Assembly (NCBI GenBank): GCA_024402115.1
Contig: JAKSJQ010000016.1
Span: forward strand, 1 to 38,888
Origin: Bacteroidales bacterium
GTDB taxonomy: Bacteria > Bacteroidota > Bacteroidia > Bacteroidales > UBA932
Length of the DNA stretch: 38,888 nt
Reading direction: 5' to 3'
A program made the translations under genes and the position numbers. Each line of letters starts with the position of its first letter. Position 1 is the first letter of the stretch. The notes under the pieces were generated by a model that was given only the letters and a program-made list of their open reading frames with translations, was not told the DNA's origin and made no database searches. Positions 25,703 to 33,208 of this stretch are shown here, piece after piece.

Positions 25703-27265
25703 ATGGAGTCTGAATCAGTAAAAGACCTGATCGTTGACGTAGAGTCAACCGAAGTGTCGATCGCGTTGATGGAGAACCATCGCCTGATCGAGCTCAACAA
25801 GGAGTCCAGCCAGGGACACAGGTTCTGCCTCGGAGATGTATATCTCGGTAAGGTAAAGAAGCTGCTTCCATCCCTGAACGCTGCCTTTGTCGATATCGGA
25901 GACGAAAAGGAGGCATTTGTACACTATCTCGACCTGGGACTGTATTTCAATGCTTACGACGAGTTCGTGAAGCGTATCAATCCCAACACTGACCACAAGG
26001 GCATGTACTCCCACATCAAGTTGGAGTCGCCGCTGCCGAAGGAGGGCAAGATTGAAAACGTTCTCAGCGTGGGTCAGATGATACTTGTACAGATCGTCAA
26101 GGAACCGATTTCGACCAAAGGTTCGAGACTGACTGCGGAAATTTCATTGGCAGGACGCAACATTGTACTGCTCCCTTTCGCGAATAAGGTGAGCGTATCC
26201 CAGAAGATCTCCTCGAAGGAGGAGAAGAGAAGACTTGAGCTGCTAGTCAAGAACATTCTTCCACGAAACTATGGAGCCATCATCCGCACAGCCGCGGAGG
26301 GCAAGAGCTCGGAGATCCTCGATGCGGAACTCCTCTCCTTGGTCAAGAAGTGGGAAGATTCATGGCGTAAGCTCGCGAGATCCAAGGCAGTCCAGCTGCT
26401 CTTTACAGAGTACAGCAAAGCCACTGTCGTACTTCGCGACCTGTTGAACGATTCGTTCAGCAACATCTATGTGAACGATGAGAACACATACGAGGAGGTA
26501 CGCAAGTACGTTTCACTCATCTCCCCGGAACAGGAGAAGATAGTGAAGCTCTACAAGGAAAAGACTCCGATCTTTGACCATTTCGAGGTCACCAGACAGA
26601 TCAAGAGTTCCTTTGGAAAGGTGGTACCTATCAAACAGGGGGCATATCTTGTGATCGAGCACACGGAAGCATTGCACGTAGTTGACGTGAACAGCGGTAC
26701 CCGCTCGAAGAACAAGGAGCAGGAACAGAACACCTACGACGTCAACTGTTACGCTGCAGAAGAGATTGCACGCCAGATGAGGCTGCGAGACATGGGAGGC
26801 ATCGTGATCGTCGATTTCATCGACATGGAGACGAACGAGCACAGAAACAACCTCTTCAAGTACATGCAGGAGCTCATGGCGACCGACAGGGCAAAGCACA
26901 ACGTGCTGCCTCTTACCAAGTTCGGTCTTATGCAGATCACCCGACAGAGGGTGCGTCCGGCGACCGAGATCAACACCCAGGAAGTGTGCCCGGTATGTAA
27001 CGGAACAGGTAAGATTTCTTCGAGCGTCGTGATTGACGAGACCATCGAGCGCAAGCTCTCAGGCCTTGTGTCAGAAAACCCAGACAGGTCTCTCACTCTC
27101 AAGGTCAGCCCGATACTCGGTGCCTACCTGAAGAAGGGATTGTTCAACTCCATCTACGCGAAGTGGAAGAAGAAGTACAAATGCGGACTCAAGATCGTGG
27201 AAGTCACCGACTTCACAGTCCTGCAGAATGAATTTTATGATGAAAATGGAGCCAAGCTTGATTAG
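25703..27265 (+). CDS. rng: Ribonuclease E/G family endoribonuclease
   Basis: 520 residues from the ATG at 25703 (MESESVKDLIVDVESTEV); an 11-residue upstream extension runs through the terminator and is rejected. It cleaves single-stranded RNA in rRNA maturation and mRNA decay. An S1 RNA-binding domain lies at about 38-125 (GDVYLGKVKKLLPSLNAAF), then the catalytic core with the metal-binding aspartates in VDVNSGTRS and IVIVDFIDM, and the zinc-link CPVCNGTGK. No long C-terminal scaffold, so RNase G-like rather than full RNase E. Its stop codon lies inside the terminator stem (27250-27280). Confidence 0.95.
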   Translation: MESESVKDLIVDVESTEVSIALMENHRLIELNKESSQGHRFCLGDVYLGKVKKLLPSLNAAFVDIGDEKEAFVHYLDLGLYFNAYDEFVKRINPNTDHKGMYSHIKLESPLPKEGKIENVLSVGQMILVQIVKEPISTKGSRLTAEISLAGRNIVLLPFANKVSVSQKISSKEEKRRLELLVKNILPRNYGAIIRTAAEGKSSEILDAELLSLVKKWEDSWRKLARSKAVQLLFTEYSKATVVLRDLLNDSFSNIYVNDENTYEEVRKYVSLISPEQEKIVKLYKEKTPIFDHFEVTRQIKSSFGKVVPIKQGAYLVIEHTEALHVVDVNSGTRSKNKEQEQNTYDVNCYAAEEIARQMRLRDMGGIVIVDFIDMETNEHRNNLFKYMQELMATDRAKHNVLPLTKFGLMQITRQRVRPATEINTQEVCPVCNGTGKISSSVVIDETIERKLSGLVSENPDRSLTLKVSPILGAYLKKGLFNSIYAKWKKKYKCGLKIVEVTDFTVLQNEFYDENGAKLD

Positions 27266-27280
27266 CTTGGCTTCTTTTTT
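27250..27280 (+). terminator. Terminator overlapping the rng stop codon
   Basis: Perfect 9-bp stem AGCCAAGCT (27250-27258) with AGCTTGGCT (27264-27272), loop TGATT, then TCTTTTTT. The rng TAG (27263-27265) spans the loop and the first bases of the right arm. Confidence 0.9.
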
Positions 27281-27296
27281 GTATATTTGTCAGCTG

Positions 27297-27304
27297 TATT
27301 TTTG
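27297..27304 (+). promoter_or_regulatory. -7 box of the small RHH-like gene
   Basis: TATTTTTG, 10 bases before the ATG at 27315. A second full match, TATATTTG, lies at 27282-27289. Neither has a well-spaced TTTG. Confidence 0.5.
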
Positions 27305-27314
27305 CAGGTAGATA

Positions 27315-27548
27315 ATGGCTAAGAAAAAGAAGACAGGCGTCGCGGTTGATCCCGAGTATCTCCGCAAGCAGAAGGCGGCACTTGTTCGCAAGAACCGTCA
27401 GGTCCTCTATTTCAACGACAGTGAGCTCGCTGCCATATCTGCGTACTGTGACAAGTTCAAGGTCCGTTCGAAGTCTTCTCTGCTCAGGGAGATCGTGATG
27501 GAGAAGATAATTTCGGAGCTTGAGGACAACCACCCAACCTTGTTTTAA
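27315..27548 (+). CDS. Small ribbon-helix-helix-like protein
   Basis: 77 residues, no signal peptide. Very basic N-terminus (MAKKKKTGVAVDPEYLRKQK), then a strand RQVLYFND followed by two helices (SELAAISAYCDKF and KSSLLREIVMEKIISEL). This strand-helix-helix plan with an Arg/Lys-Ser-x-Ser-x-Leu-x-Arg-x-x turn resembles ribbon-helix-helix DNA-binding proteins; no toxin gene is next to it, so an antitoxin role is not supported. The TSCPD gene follows after 19 bases and is probably cotranscribed. Family assignment is tentative. Confidence 0.65.
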   Translation: MAKKKKTGVAVDPEYLRKQKAALVRKNRQVLYFNDSELAAISAYCDKFKVRSKSSLLREIVMEKIISELEDNHPTLF

Positions 27549-27567
27549 ATTTTAAAGAATATATTCC

Positions 27568-27984
27568 ATGGAAAGAAGAGACTTCCTTATCAAGTCAGGT
27601 ATTGCCGCTGCAGCCGTTGCAGTCGCACCTAAGACCCTCCTCGCAAACGAGTCTGCAGAGTATAGCCTCGCAGTACCACAGGGTGCGGTGAACGATTACA
27701 AGGTAACCAAGGACGAGACCAAGAACGGTATCCGCACCGTTGTTGCGACTCCTTCTGCAAAGGTTTGCTCAAAGCAGGTTGATATCGAGATCGATGCCAA
27801 GAACAAGACCATCGTCAGCTGCAAGTTCACTGGTGGTTGTCCAGGTAATGCTGTCGGCCTTTGCTCTCTCATCAAGGGTATGAAGGTTTCAGATGTCATC
27901 ACTAAGCTCAAGGGTACTCCTTGCGCAAAGCGCGGTACCTCTTGCCCAGATCAGCTTGCAATGATCCTTGCATCACTCAAGTAA
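27568..27984 (+). CDS. TSCPD-domain protein with a Tat-like signal
   Basis: 138 residues. The N-terminus MERRDFLIKSG followed by AAAAVAVAP looks like a twin-arginine signal (R3, R4). The C-terminal 85 residues form a TSCPD domain: AKVCSKQ, VSCKFTGGCPGNAVGLCSLI and GTPCAKRGTSCPDQLA, with six or more cysteines that could bind metal. The same domain occurs at the end of class II ribonucleotide reductases and as short stand-alone proteins of unknown function. Combining it with an export signal is unusual in my experience. The gene has highly-expressed-type codon use (many GGT, AAG, ATC) and ends at a strong terminator. Confidence 0.8.
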   Translation: MERRDFLIKSGIAAAAVAVAPKTLLANESAEYSLAVPQGAVNDYKVTKDETKNGIRTVVATPSAKVCSKQVDIEIDAKNKTIVSCKFTGGCPGNAVGLCSLIKGMKVSDVITKLKGTPCAKRGTSCPDQLAMILASLK

Positions 27985-28007
27985 GATCCCGGCTCATCAA
28001 AGATTAA

Positions 28008-28038
28008 CGGCGACCTCGGAAGAGGTCGCCGTTTTTTT
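28008..28038. terminator. Terminator between the TSCPD gene and alr
   Basis: Perfect stem GGCGACCTC (28009-28017) with GAGGTCGCC (28022-28030), extendable by one to three pairs, tetraloop GGAA, T7 on the plus side. On the minus strand the tail is only TTAATC, so it is mainly a plus-strand terminator that overlaps the alr stop. Confidence 0.88.
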
Positions 28039-29143
28039 ACTTCAGTACCACTCTCTCGATTCTTCGAGGAACGGAGGTGAGTATCTCGTAAGGTATTGTG
28101 CCGAGGATTTCTGCGAGTTCGTTGACGCTCGGGTCCTTTCCGAAGATGGTCACTGTGTCGCCGACCTCTGCGTGGACGCCGGTTATGTCAAGCATGCACA
28201 TGTCCATGCAGATGTTGCCTATGGTCGGGACTCTATGGCCGTTGAGCATGAAAGAACATTTTCCTCGTCCGAGGTGACGGTCGAGACCGTCAGCGTATCC
28301 CACAGGGATGGTGGCGATGGTAGTACCTTCTTCCGCGATCTTGCCCCATCTTCCGTATCCTATGCTGCCCTGACCTGGCTCGAGATGCTTGATCTGGAGA
28401 ATCTTGCACTTGAATGATGCTACCGGAGCGAGCTTGACTCCAGGGACTGCGCTCACGCCGTATATGCCGATTCCGAGCCTGACCATGTCGAACTGATATT
28501 CGGTGAATCTTTCTATGCCGGCGGAGTTGAGCACATGGTACATCGGCTTGTATCCGAGACTTCCGCTGATTCTGTCTGCGTTCTCCTGGAACATCCTTAT
28601 CTGTGCGAGGGTGTACTCATCCTCCTGAGGGTCGTCTGCGACCGAAAGGTGGGTGTAGATGGATTTCACACGTACGTATGGACAGTATCTGAGGTAGTCA
28701 AGCAGTTCCTCTATCTCCTCTGTCATGAAGCCCAGACGGTGCATGCCAGTGTCAAGCTTGAGATGGATAGGGAAGTTCTTGATTCTCCTCACTCTGAGAA
28801 GGTCGATGAGCGCCTTGAGGGTGTAGAGGTTAGGGATTCCGGGCTCGAGCTGGTAGTCGATTATTTCCTTGAAGAAGTCAGTTCCGGATGTGAGGACAAG
28901 GATAGGTGTCATGATGCCGCCCTTGCGCAGCTCCACGCCCTCGATAGGGAGTGCGACCGCGAGGTAGTCGGCGCCTTCGTCTCTCATCATCTTGGCGAAC
29001 TCCAATGCACCGTGGCCATAGGCATTGGCCTTGACGAGCACAAGCATCTTGGTCGAAGGAAAGAGCTTCGACCTGAAGTACCTGTAGTTTTCACGGCAAT
29101 TGGGGAGATTCAACTCCAACCTTGAGAAATCGTTGTTCTCCAT
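28037..29143 (-). CDS. alr: Alanine racemase
   Basis: 368 residues. PLP enzyme that makes D-alanine for peptidoglycan. VKANAYGHG carries the PLP lysine K38; LDTGMHRLGF, HVLNSAGIERF, MVRLGIGIYGV, IPVGYADGLDR and GNICMDMCMLDIT are family motifs. The GYADG region contains the second catalytic tyrosine of the family. No MurF domain is fused, unlike some Bacteroidota Alr proteins. It starts 12 bases after the DJ-1 gene stop and is likely in one transcript with tRNA-Gln and DJ-1. Confidence 0.96.
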   Translation of the reverse strand: MENNDFSRLELNLPNCRENYRYFRSKLFPSTKMLVLVKANAYGHGALEFAKMMRDEGADYLAVALPIEGVELRKGGIMTPILVLTSGTDFFKEIIDYQLEPGIPNLYTLKALIDLLRVRRIKNFPIHLKLDTGMHRLGFMTEEIEELLDYLRYCPYVRVKSIYTHLSVADDPQEDEYTLAQIRMFQENADRISGSLGYKPMYHVLNSAGIERFTEYQFDMVRLGIGIYGVSAVPGVKLAPVASFKCKILQIKHLEPGQGSIGYGRWGKIAEEGTTIATIPVGYADGLDRHLGRGKCSFMLNGHRVPTIGNICMDMCMLDITGVHAEVGDTVTIFGKDPSVNELAEILGTIPYEILTSVPRRIERVVLK

Positions 29144-29155
29144 CCTGGATTGTTG

Positions 29156-29740
29156 CTAGAGCATTATCGCTGCTGCGATCTTGTCTGCTGTCTGACGGTC
29201 CTTGAGGTAAGCCACGATCTCGAGACCGAAAGCTACCGCATGTCCTGCACCGCTGGCGGTGATGACTCTGCCGTCGGTGATTACTCCTGTTTTCCTGTAG
29301 CTTGCTCCTGCGGCTGGGATAGGTGCTTCCATTCCCGCGTAGCAGGTCATTTCCTTTCCGGCGAGCGTGCCTTCCTTCATCTTCGATGCGAGCACAAGTG
29401 CGGGAGCTGCGCATATCGCTGCCACCGCTCCGCCTTCTGCGTAGTGCGCGTTCATGAGCTTCATGAGCACTTCATTGGCCGCGAGATTGCTTGATCCGGG
29501 CATTCCGCCAGGGAAGATCATCACGTCCTCAGCGCTGGTACCTTCGGTCTCAACGACATGAAGGAACTCGCCGAAGTTGAGTTCTGCGAGCATCGGTACC
29601 CTGTGTGAGCTGGTGACGAAGTTGTCATCGTTGAGGCATACTGTCTTGACCGGTACGCCTGCCCTTACGAGCATGTCATAAGGTGCGAGAGCCTCGGTTT
29701 CTTCGAAACCGTCAGCCAGAAAGATATAGACTCCTTTCAT
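29156..29740 (-). CDS. DJ-1/PfpI family protein (YajL-like)
   Basis: 194 residues, cytoplasmic. Starts MKGVYIFLADGFEETEA, with the family glutamate, and has the nucleophile elbow AAICAAPALVL (C110) and FPGGMPGSSNL. The DJ-1/YajL group has been linked to protection from oxidative stress and reactive aldehydes; exact activity is disputed. It lies 13 bases after the tRNA-Gln gene and 12 before alr, in the same direction. Confidence 0.92.
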   Translation of the reverse strand: MKGVYIFLADGFEETEALAPYDMLVRAGVPVKTVCLNDDNFVTSSHRVPMLAELNFGEFLHVVETEGTSAEDVMIFPGGMPGSSNLAANEVLMKLMNAHYAEGGAVAAICAAPALVLASKMKEGTLAGKEMTCYAGMEAPIPAAGASYRKTGVITDGRVITASGAGHAVAFGLEIVAYLKDRQTADKIAAAIML

Positions 29741-29753
29741 AAGAAAAATGCTG

Positions 29754-29824
29754 TTGAGATACCAGGATTCGAACCTGGACTAGAGGAACCAAAATCCCAT
29801 GTGCTACCTTTACACCATATCTCA
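29754..29824 (-). tRNA. tRNA-Gln (anticodon TTG)
   Basis: The minus strand gives a 71-base class I tRNA: acceptor stem TGAGATA/TATCTCA with discriminator A, D-stem GTGT/GCAC, anticodon loop TTTTGGT (anticodon TTG), T-arm CCAGGTTCGAATCCTGG. The weak first pair and U1 are typical of tRNA-Gln. CCA is not encoded. The anticodon stem has one mismatch at its outer pair. It has a -7 box 10 bases upstream and is followed by DJ-1. Confidence 0.94.
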
Positions 29825-29834
29825 ATTCCGTTGA

Positions 29835-29842
29835 CAAAGATA
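29835..29842 (-). promoter_or_regulatory. -7 box of tRNA-Gln
   Basis: TATCTTTG on the minus strand, 10 bases before the mature tRNA 5' end. The -33 position reads TTTT rather than TTTG. It probably also drives DJ-1 and alr. Confidence 0.65.
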
Positions 29843-29895
29843 GTTAAACTTTCGTTGAAAGAAAAAGTTTGTTAAATTCGCGGCCGTATTATAAA

Positions 29896-31203
29896 ATGAC
29901 AACTATGGCAGATGTACAATTCTGGACGATTATCCCGTTCATCATCATGCTCCTGGTCATTGCAGTGGCTCCTCTCACTGTAGAGAAGTTCTGGGAAAGC
30001 AATCTCCACAAGCTGTATGTGACGCTTGCAATCGCCGTTCCAACCGCGATCCTGCTCGTATGCATTGGTCTCGGTGAGAATCTCGTTCATCAGATTCTCT
30101 TCGATTACGTACCATTCATCATCCTGCTTCTCGCGCTTTTCGTCGTGACCGGAGGTATCAACATCCGTGGTGATATCGCGGCTACTCCAGTGGTGAATAC
30201 GGTAATCCTCGGCGTAGGATTCCTTCTCGCATCCATCATCGGTACCACCGGAGCTGCAATGCTCCTTATCCGTCCTCTTCTCGAGATCAACCAGCAGAGG
30301 ACAAGGAAGGTTCACACGGTGCTCTTCTTCATCGCGCTCGTCGCTAACTGCGGTGGTATCCTTACCCCGCTCGGAGATCCACCTCTCTTCCTTCTCTACC
30401 TCAGGGGTGCTCCATTCACCTGGTTCTCCAGCCTCGTGCCTCAGTGGGCTACCGCAGGCGTGATCCTTCTCGTGCTCTACAATATCGTCGATACAATCCA
30501 GTACAAGAAGGAGCCTATCCATGCAATTGCAAAGGATAACGCGGAGACTACTCCTATCACCATGAGCGGTGGAATCAACTTCATCTACATCATGCTCATC
30601 GTGGCGTCTGTGATCTTCCTCAACGAGGGCTTCATTCCTATCATGGGCGAGCACGATTGCCCTATCTACATCAAGTTCCTCAGGGAGTACGCGCTCATCG
30701 CAATCATCCTCCTTTCTCTCTTCACTACGAAGAAGGAAGTGCGTGAACTCAACAAGTTCTCATGGGAGCCTATCCTCGAGGTCGCAATCCTCTTCGTGGG
30801 TATCTTCACCACCATGACTCCAGCACTGATCTACCTCAACGCAAATGCTGCGTCTCTCGGTCTCGACCAGCCATGGCAGTTCCTCTACTGCACAGGTGTG
30901 CTCAGCTCGTTCCTTGACAATGCTCCGACGGCAGTAGCGTTCCATACCGTGGCTTCTGGTCTTCCTATTGCAGAGGGTACTGACGTCGTCGCAGGCATAT
31001 CAGAGTCCATCCTCGAGGCAATCTCTGTGGGTGCAGTATTCTTCGGCGCAATGACCTATATCGGCAACGGCCCTAACTTCATGGTCAAGTCCATCGCCGA
31101 GCAGAGCGGAGTGAAGATGCCAGACTTCTTCGGCTACATCCTGAAGTTCTCCCTCATCGTACTCCTCCCAGTGTACGTGATCGTACAGCTTCTCTACGTA
31201 TAA
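29896..31203 (+). CDS. nhaD: Na+/H+ antiporter, NhaD / ion-transporter superfamily
   Basis: 435 residues from the ATG at 29896; a second ATG at 29905 (MADVQFW) is equally plausible. About 11-12 membrane helices. Motifs of the NhaD/ArsB-CitM group: GTTGAAMLLIRPLLEIN, VANCGGILTPLGDPPLFLLYL and the C-terminal repeat SSFLDNAPTAVAFHTVA and AMTYIGNGPNFMVKSIA, forming the two inverted re-entrant loops. NhaD-type proteins exchange Na+ or Li+ for protons; other members move arsenite or citrate, so substrate is inferred. A possible -7 box, TAAATTCG (29873-29880, one mismatch), precedes it. Followed by a large fold-back terminator. Confidence 0.88.
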   Translation: MTTMADVQFWTIIPFIIMLLVIAVAPLTVEKFWESNLHKLYVTLAIAVPTAILLVCIGLGENLVHQILFDYVPFIILLLALFVVTGGINIRGDIAATPVVNTVILGVGFLLASIIGTTGAAMLLIRPLLEINQQRTRKVHTVLFFIALVANCGGILTPLGDPPLFLLYLRGAPFTWFSSLVPQWATAGVILLVLYNIVDTIQYKKEPIHAIAKDNAETTPITMSGGINFIYIMLIVASVIFLNEGFIPIMGEHDCPIYIKFLREYALIAIILLSLFTTKKEVRELNKFSWEPILEVAILFVGIFTTMTPALIYLNANAASLGLDQPWQFLYCTGVLSSFLDNAPTAVAFHTVASGLPIAEGTDVVAGISESILEAISVGAVFFGAMTYIGNGPNFMVKSIAEQSGVKMPDFFGYILKFSLIVLLPVYVIVQLLYV

Positions 31204-31208
31204 CGCAA

Positions 31209-31290
31209 CTGACTCAGTGTCAGCCAGATAACAGACGGACGGCTCCCCCGGAAAGGGGAGCCGTCCGTTCGTCATATCACTGATTGTCAG
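31209..31290. terminator. Large fold-back terminator between nhaD and tadA
   Basis: Core perfect 14-bp stem (31235-31248 with 31255-31268) with loop CGGAAA. An outer stem, CTGACTCAGTG (31209-31219) with CACTGATTGTCAG (31278-31290), can form around it with two unpaired bases. TTTT follows the outer arm on the plus strand. It separates two convergent genes and is likely bidirectional. Confidence 0.8.
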
Positions 31291-31297
31291 TGTTTTG

Positions 31298-31753
31298 CTA
31301 TCTCTTTGCGCGGAAGAATTCCGTCACGAGCGATGAACACTCATCGGCGAGGATGCCGCTGCAGACCTCCGTCTTTGGGTGCATGAGGGAAGGGGAGAAA
31401 CGAGTGTAGCCGCGCTTGGGGTCCGCTGCTCCGTATACGACCCTACCTACCTGACACCAAGCTATCGCACCGGCGCACATGGGACATGGCTCAACGGTCA
31501 CGTAGAGCGTGCAGTCGGTGAGGTACTTTCCGCCGAGCGCGCTTGTTGCTGCGGTGATGGCTAGCATCTCAGCATGGGCGGTGGGGTCGTGGAGGCATTC
31601 GGTCATGTTATGTCCCCTTGCTATGACCTCACCTTCTTCCCTGGTGCCAGGTCCATGGCATACGAGTACGGCGCCGATTGGCACCTCGTCCTCCTCTGCT
31701 GCGGCCATAGCCTCAGCGAGCGCTTCGCGCATGTATCTTTCGTCAAGTGTCAT
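31298..31753 (-). CDS. tadA: tRNA(Arg) adenosine-34 deaminase
   Basis: 151 residues from the ATG at 31753; the longer frame upstream runs across the ferredoxin terminator and is rejected. It converts A34 to inosine in tRNA-Arg(ACG). Zinc site: H60 with catalytic E62 in HAEM, and C90/C93 in EPCPMC. A short insert GPGTREEGE lies between the first strands. The end, SSLVTEFFRAKR, is typical TadA. Promoter box 16 bases upstream. Confidence 0.95.
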   Translation of the reverse strand: MTLDERYMREALAEAMAAAEEDEVPIGAVLVCHGPGTREEGEVIARGHNMTECLHDPTAHAEMLAITAATSALGGKYLTDCTLYVTVEPCPMCAGAIAWCQVGRVVYGAADPKRGYTRFSPSLMHPKTEVCSGILADECSSLVTEFFRAKR

Positions 31754-31769
31754 AGCTGTCTGTTTTCCG

Positions 31770-31777
31770 CAAATGTA
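31770..31777 (-). promoter_or_regulatory. -7 box of tadA
   Basis: TACATTTG on the minus strand, 16 bases before the tadA ATG and directly after the T-run of the ferredoxin terminator. Confidence 0.6.
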
Positions 31778-31779
31778 AC

Positions 31780-31814
31780 AAAAAAAGAGACCGATTGAAC
31801 TCTCAACCGGTCTC
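31780..31814 (-). terminator. Terminator after the ferredoxin gene
   Basis: On the minus strand a 12-bp stem (31803-31814 with 31787-31798, one G-U pair), tetraloop GAGT, then seven T. It ends 23 bases after the ferredoxin stop. Confidence 0.9.
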
Positions 31815-31836
31815 CTGTTATTTCTTCCGTGCTGGA

Positions 31837-32007
31837 TTATTCTGCTGGAGAAATTGCGCCCATTGGGCAAACGCCTGCGCAAGTACCGCAGTCTACACAT
31901 GCATCAGCGTCGATGCAATAGATGTCACCTTCCTTGATTGCACCCTGAGGGCACTCGCCTGCACATGTTCCACATGCTACGCAGTCGTCTGAAATCTTGT
32001 AAGCCAT
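31837..32007 (-). CDS. 2[4Fe-4S] ferredoxin
   Basis: 56 residues, a classical clostridial-type ferredoxin: two CxxCxxCxxxCP motifs (CVACGTCAGECP at 9-20 and CVDCGTCAGVCP at 37-48). It carries electrons at low potential in the cytoplasm. The PFOR gene at the end of this window is the obvious electron donor, though not adjacent. Strong own promoter (32076-32106) and terminator. Missed by gene callers that use a 60-residue limit. Confidence 0.97.
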   Translation of the reverse strand: MAYKISDDCVACGTCAGECPQGAIKEGDIYCIDADACVDCGTCAGVCPMGAISPAE

Positions 32008-32075
32008 AATTCTTTATTGTTTTATTGTGGTTAATTTCTTTCGGCTTCCTTTTTGTAATACTTAGGATAGCGAGA

Positions 32076-32106
32076 CAAATTTATGCCTTTTATTTGAATT
32101 ATCAAA
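32076..32106 (-). promoter_or_regulatory. Ferredoxin promoter
   Basis: On the minus strand TTTG (32106-32103), 19-base spacer, TAAATTTG (32083-32076): ideal promoter, with a leader of roughly 60 bases. It overlaps the divergent DUF1573 promoter by 14 bases. Confidence 0.8.
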
Positions 32107-32126
32107 CATCAAAAGAAGTATCTTTG
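32093..32126 (+). promoter_or_regulatory. Promoter of the DUF1573 gene
   Basis: TTTG (32093-32096), 22-base spacer, TATCTTTG (32119-32126). The ATG follows after 5 bases, so the mRNA should be leaderless or nearly so. Confidence 0.7.
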
Positions 32127-32131
32127 CAGCC

Positions 32132-33208
32132 ATGAAACGTATCTCAACAATCCTTACCGCGGCATTCCTGCTCATTTCCTCACTCACAGGAGCCCAGAAT
32201 ACATTCGGCGACATCGTGTCTTTCAATGAGACCGTACATAATTTCGGCGAGGTCCAGCTCGTTGACGGAGCGGTCAGCTGCAGCTTTACCGTAACCAACA
32301 TAAGCAACAAGCCTGTTGCCATCCTGAGCGTTGTGAGCTCTTGCGGATGTACCGACGTGGATTGGACCAAGGAGCCTCTTGCCCCTGGAAAGAGCGGCAC
32401 TATCAGCGCAACCTACAGCAACGACGAAGGCCCTTATCCTTTCGACAAGACCCTCACTGCGTATTTCTCAGGCATGAACAAGCCAGTGATACTCAGACTC
32501 AGGGGTGTATCCGTACAGAAGAAGGAGACTCTCGAGAAGGCATATCCTATCCATCTTGGCAACTTCGCCCTGAAGGAGACTGAGCTCAAGTGCGGCAACC
32601 TAGAGCAGGGCGGAACCATGTACGAGGAGATGCTCGTTGCGAACATCGGCAAGACTGACCTGAAGGTCGATTTCAAGGATGTGGATCCTGATCTTACCAT
32701 CAAGGTGAGCCCTAATCCTATTCCTGCCGGCGCGACTGCAAGACTTCAGTACAGCGTGAAGGCAAATCGCAGCAAGTGGGGTAAGAACTGGTACTATGCG
32801 ACTCCTGTCGTCGCTGGCAAGTCACAGAAGAAGCTTGCGATCTGGGCGGTGACCAAGGAGAACTTCTCTGGCATGACCAAGGCCGAGAAGGATAACGCCT
32901 CTCGTCCGATGTTCGATTCCAGCACTTATAACTTTGGTACGGTGAAGGCTGGGAAGAAGATCGAAGCAAGCTTTACCGTAAATAACAAAGGTAAGAGCGA
33001 GTTCAAGGTATATAAGGTTGATTCAGACGGCAAGGGTGTCAGCAACGGAGCGTTCCCTGTCGTAGCTGCCGGAGGCAAGGCTACATGGAAATGTACCCTC
33101 GATACTACCGGTTACCCTAAGGGTGAGGCTCTGGTGATCCTTACCCTCATAACAAACTCGCCGAACAGGCCACTCGTGACCCTGTTCCTTACCGGAATGA
33201 TCGAATAA
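32132..33208 (+). CDS. Secreted DUF1573 protein
   Basis: 358 residues with a signal peptide (1-21, LLISSLTGAQ). Two immunoglobulin-like DUF1573/ASPM-SPD-2-Hydin type domains: residues about 28-130 with VHNFGEV and VVSSCGCTDVDW, and about 258-358 with SSTYNFGTVKAGKKIEASFTV, joined by a related middle domain. Such proteins are abundant in Bacteroidota and periplasmic or surface-exposed; function unknown. The stop codon is followed without gap by the ATG of the metal exporter gene, so the two are cotranscribed and probably coupled. Confidence 0.9.
   Translation: MKRISTILTAAFLLISSLTGAQNTFGDIVSFNETVHNFGEVQLVDGAVSCSFTVTNISNKPVAILSVVSSCGCTDVDWTKEPLAPGKSGTISATYSNDEGPYPFDKTLTAYFSGMNKPVILRLRGVSVQKKETLEKAYPIHLGNFALKETELKCGNLEQGGTMYEEMLVANIGKTDLKVDFKDVDPDLTIKVSPNPIPAGATARLQYSVKANRSKWGKNWYYATPVVAGKSQKKLAIWAVTKENFSGMTKAEKDNASRPMFDSSTYNFGTVKAGKKIEASFTVNNKGKSEFKVYKVDSDGKGVSNGAFPVVAAGGKATWKCTLDTTGYPKGEALVILTLITNSPNRPLVTLFLTGMIE

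Noticed and set aside
27315..27548. RHH protein as the antitoxin of a toxin-antitoxin pair
   Set aside because: No toxin-like gene lies on either side; the neighbour is a TSCPD protein with an export leader.
31754..31900. N-terminal extension of TadA
   Set aside because: It spans the ferredoxin terminator and the last codons of the ferredoxin region; TadA starts at 31753.
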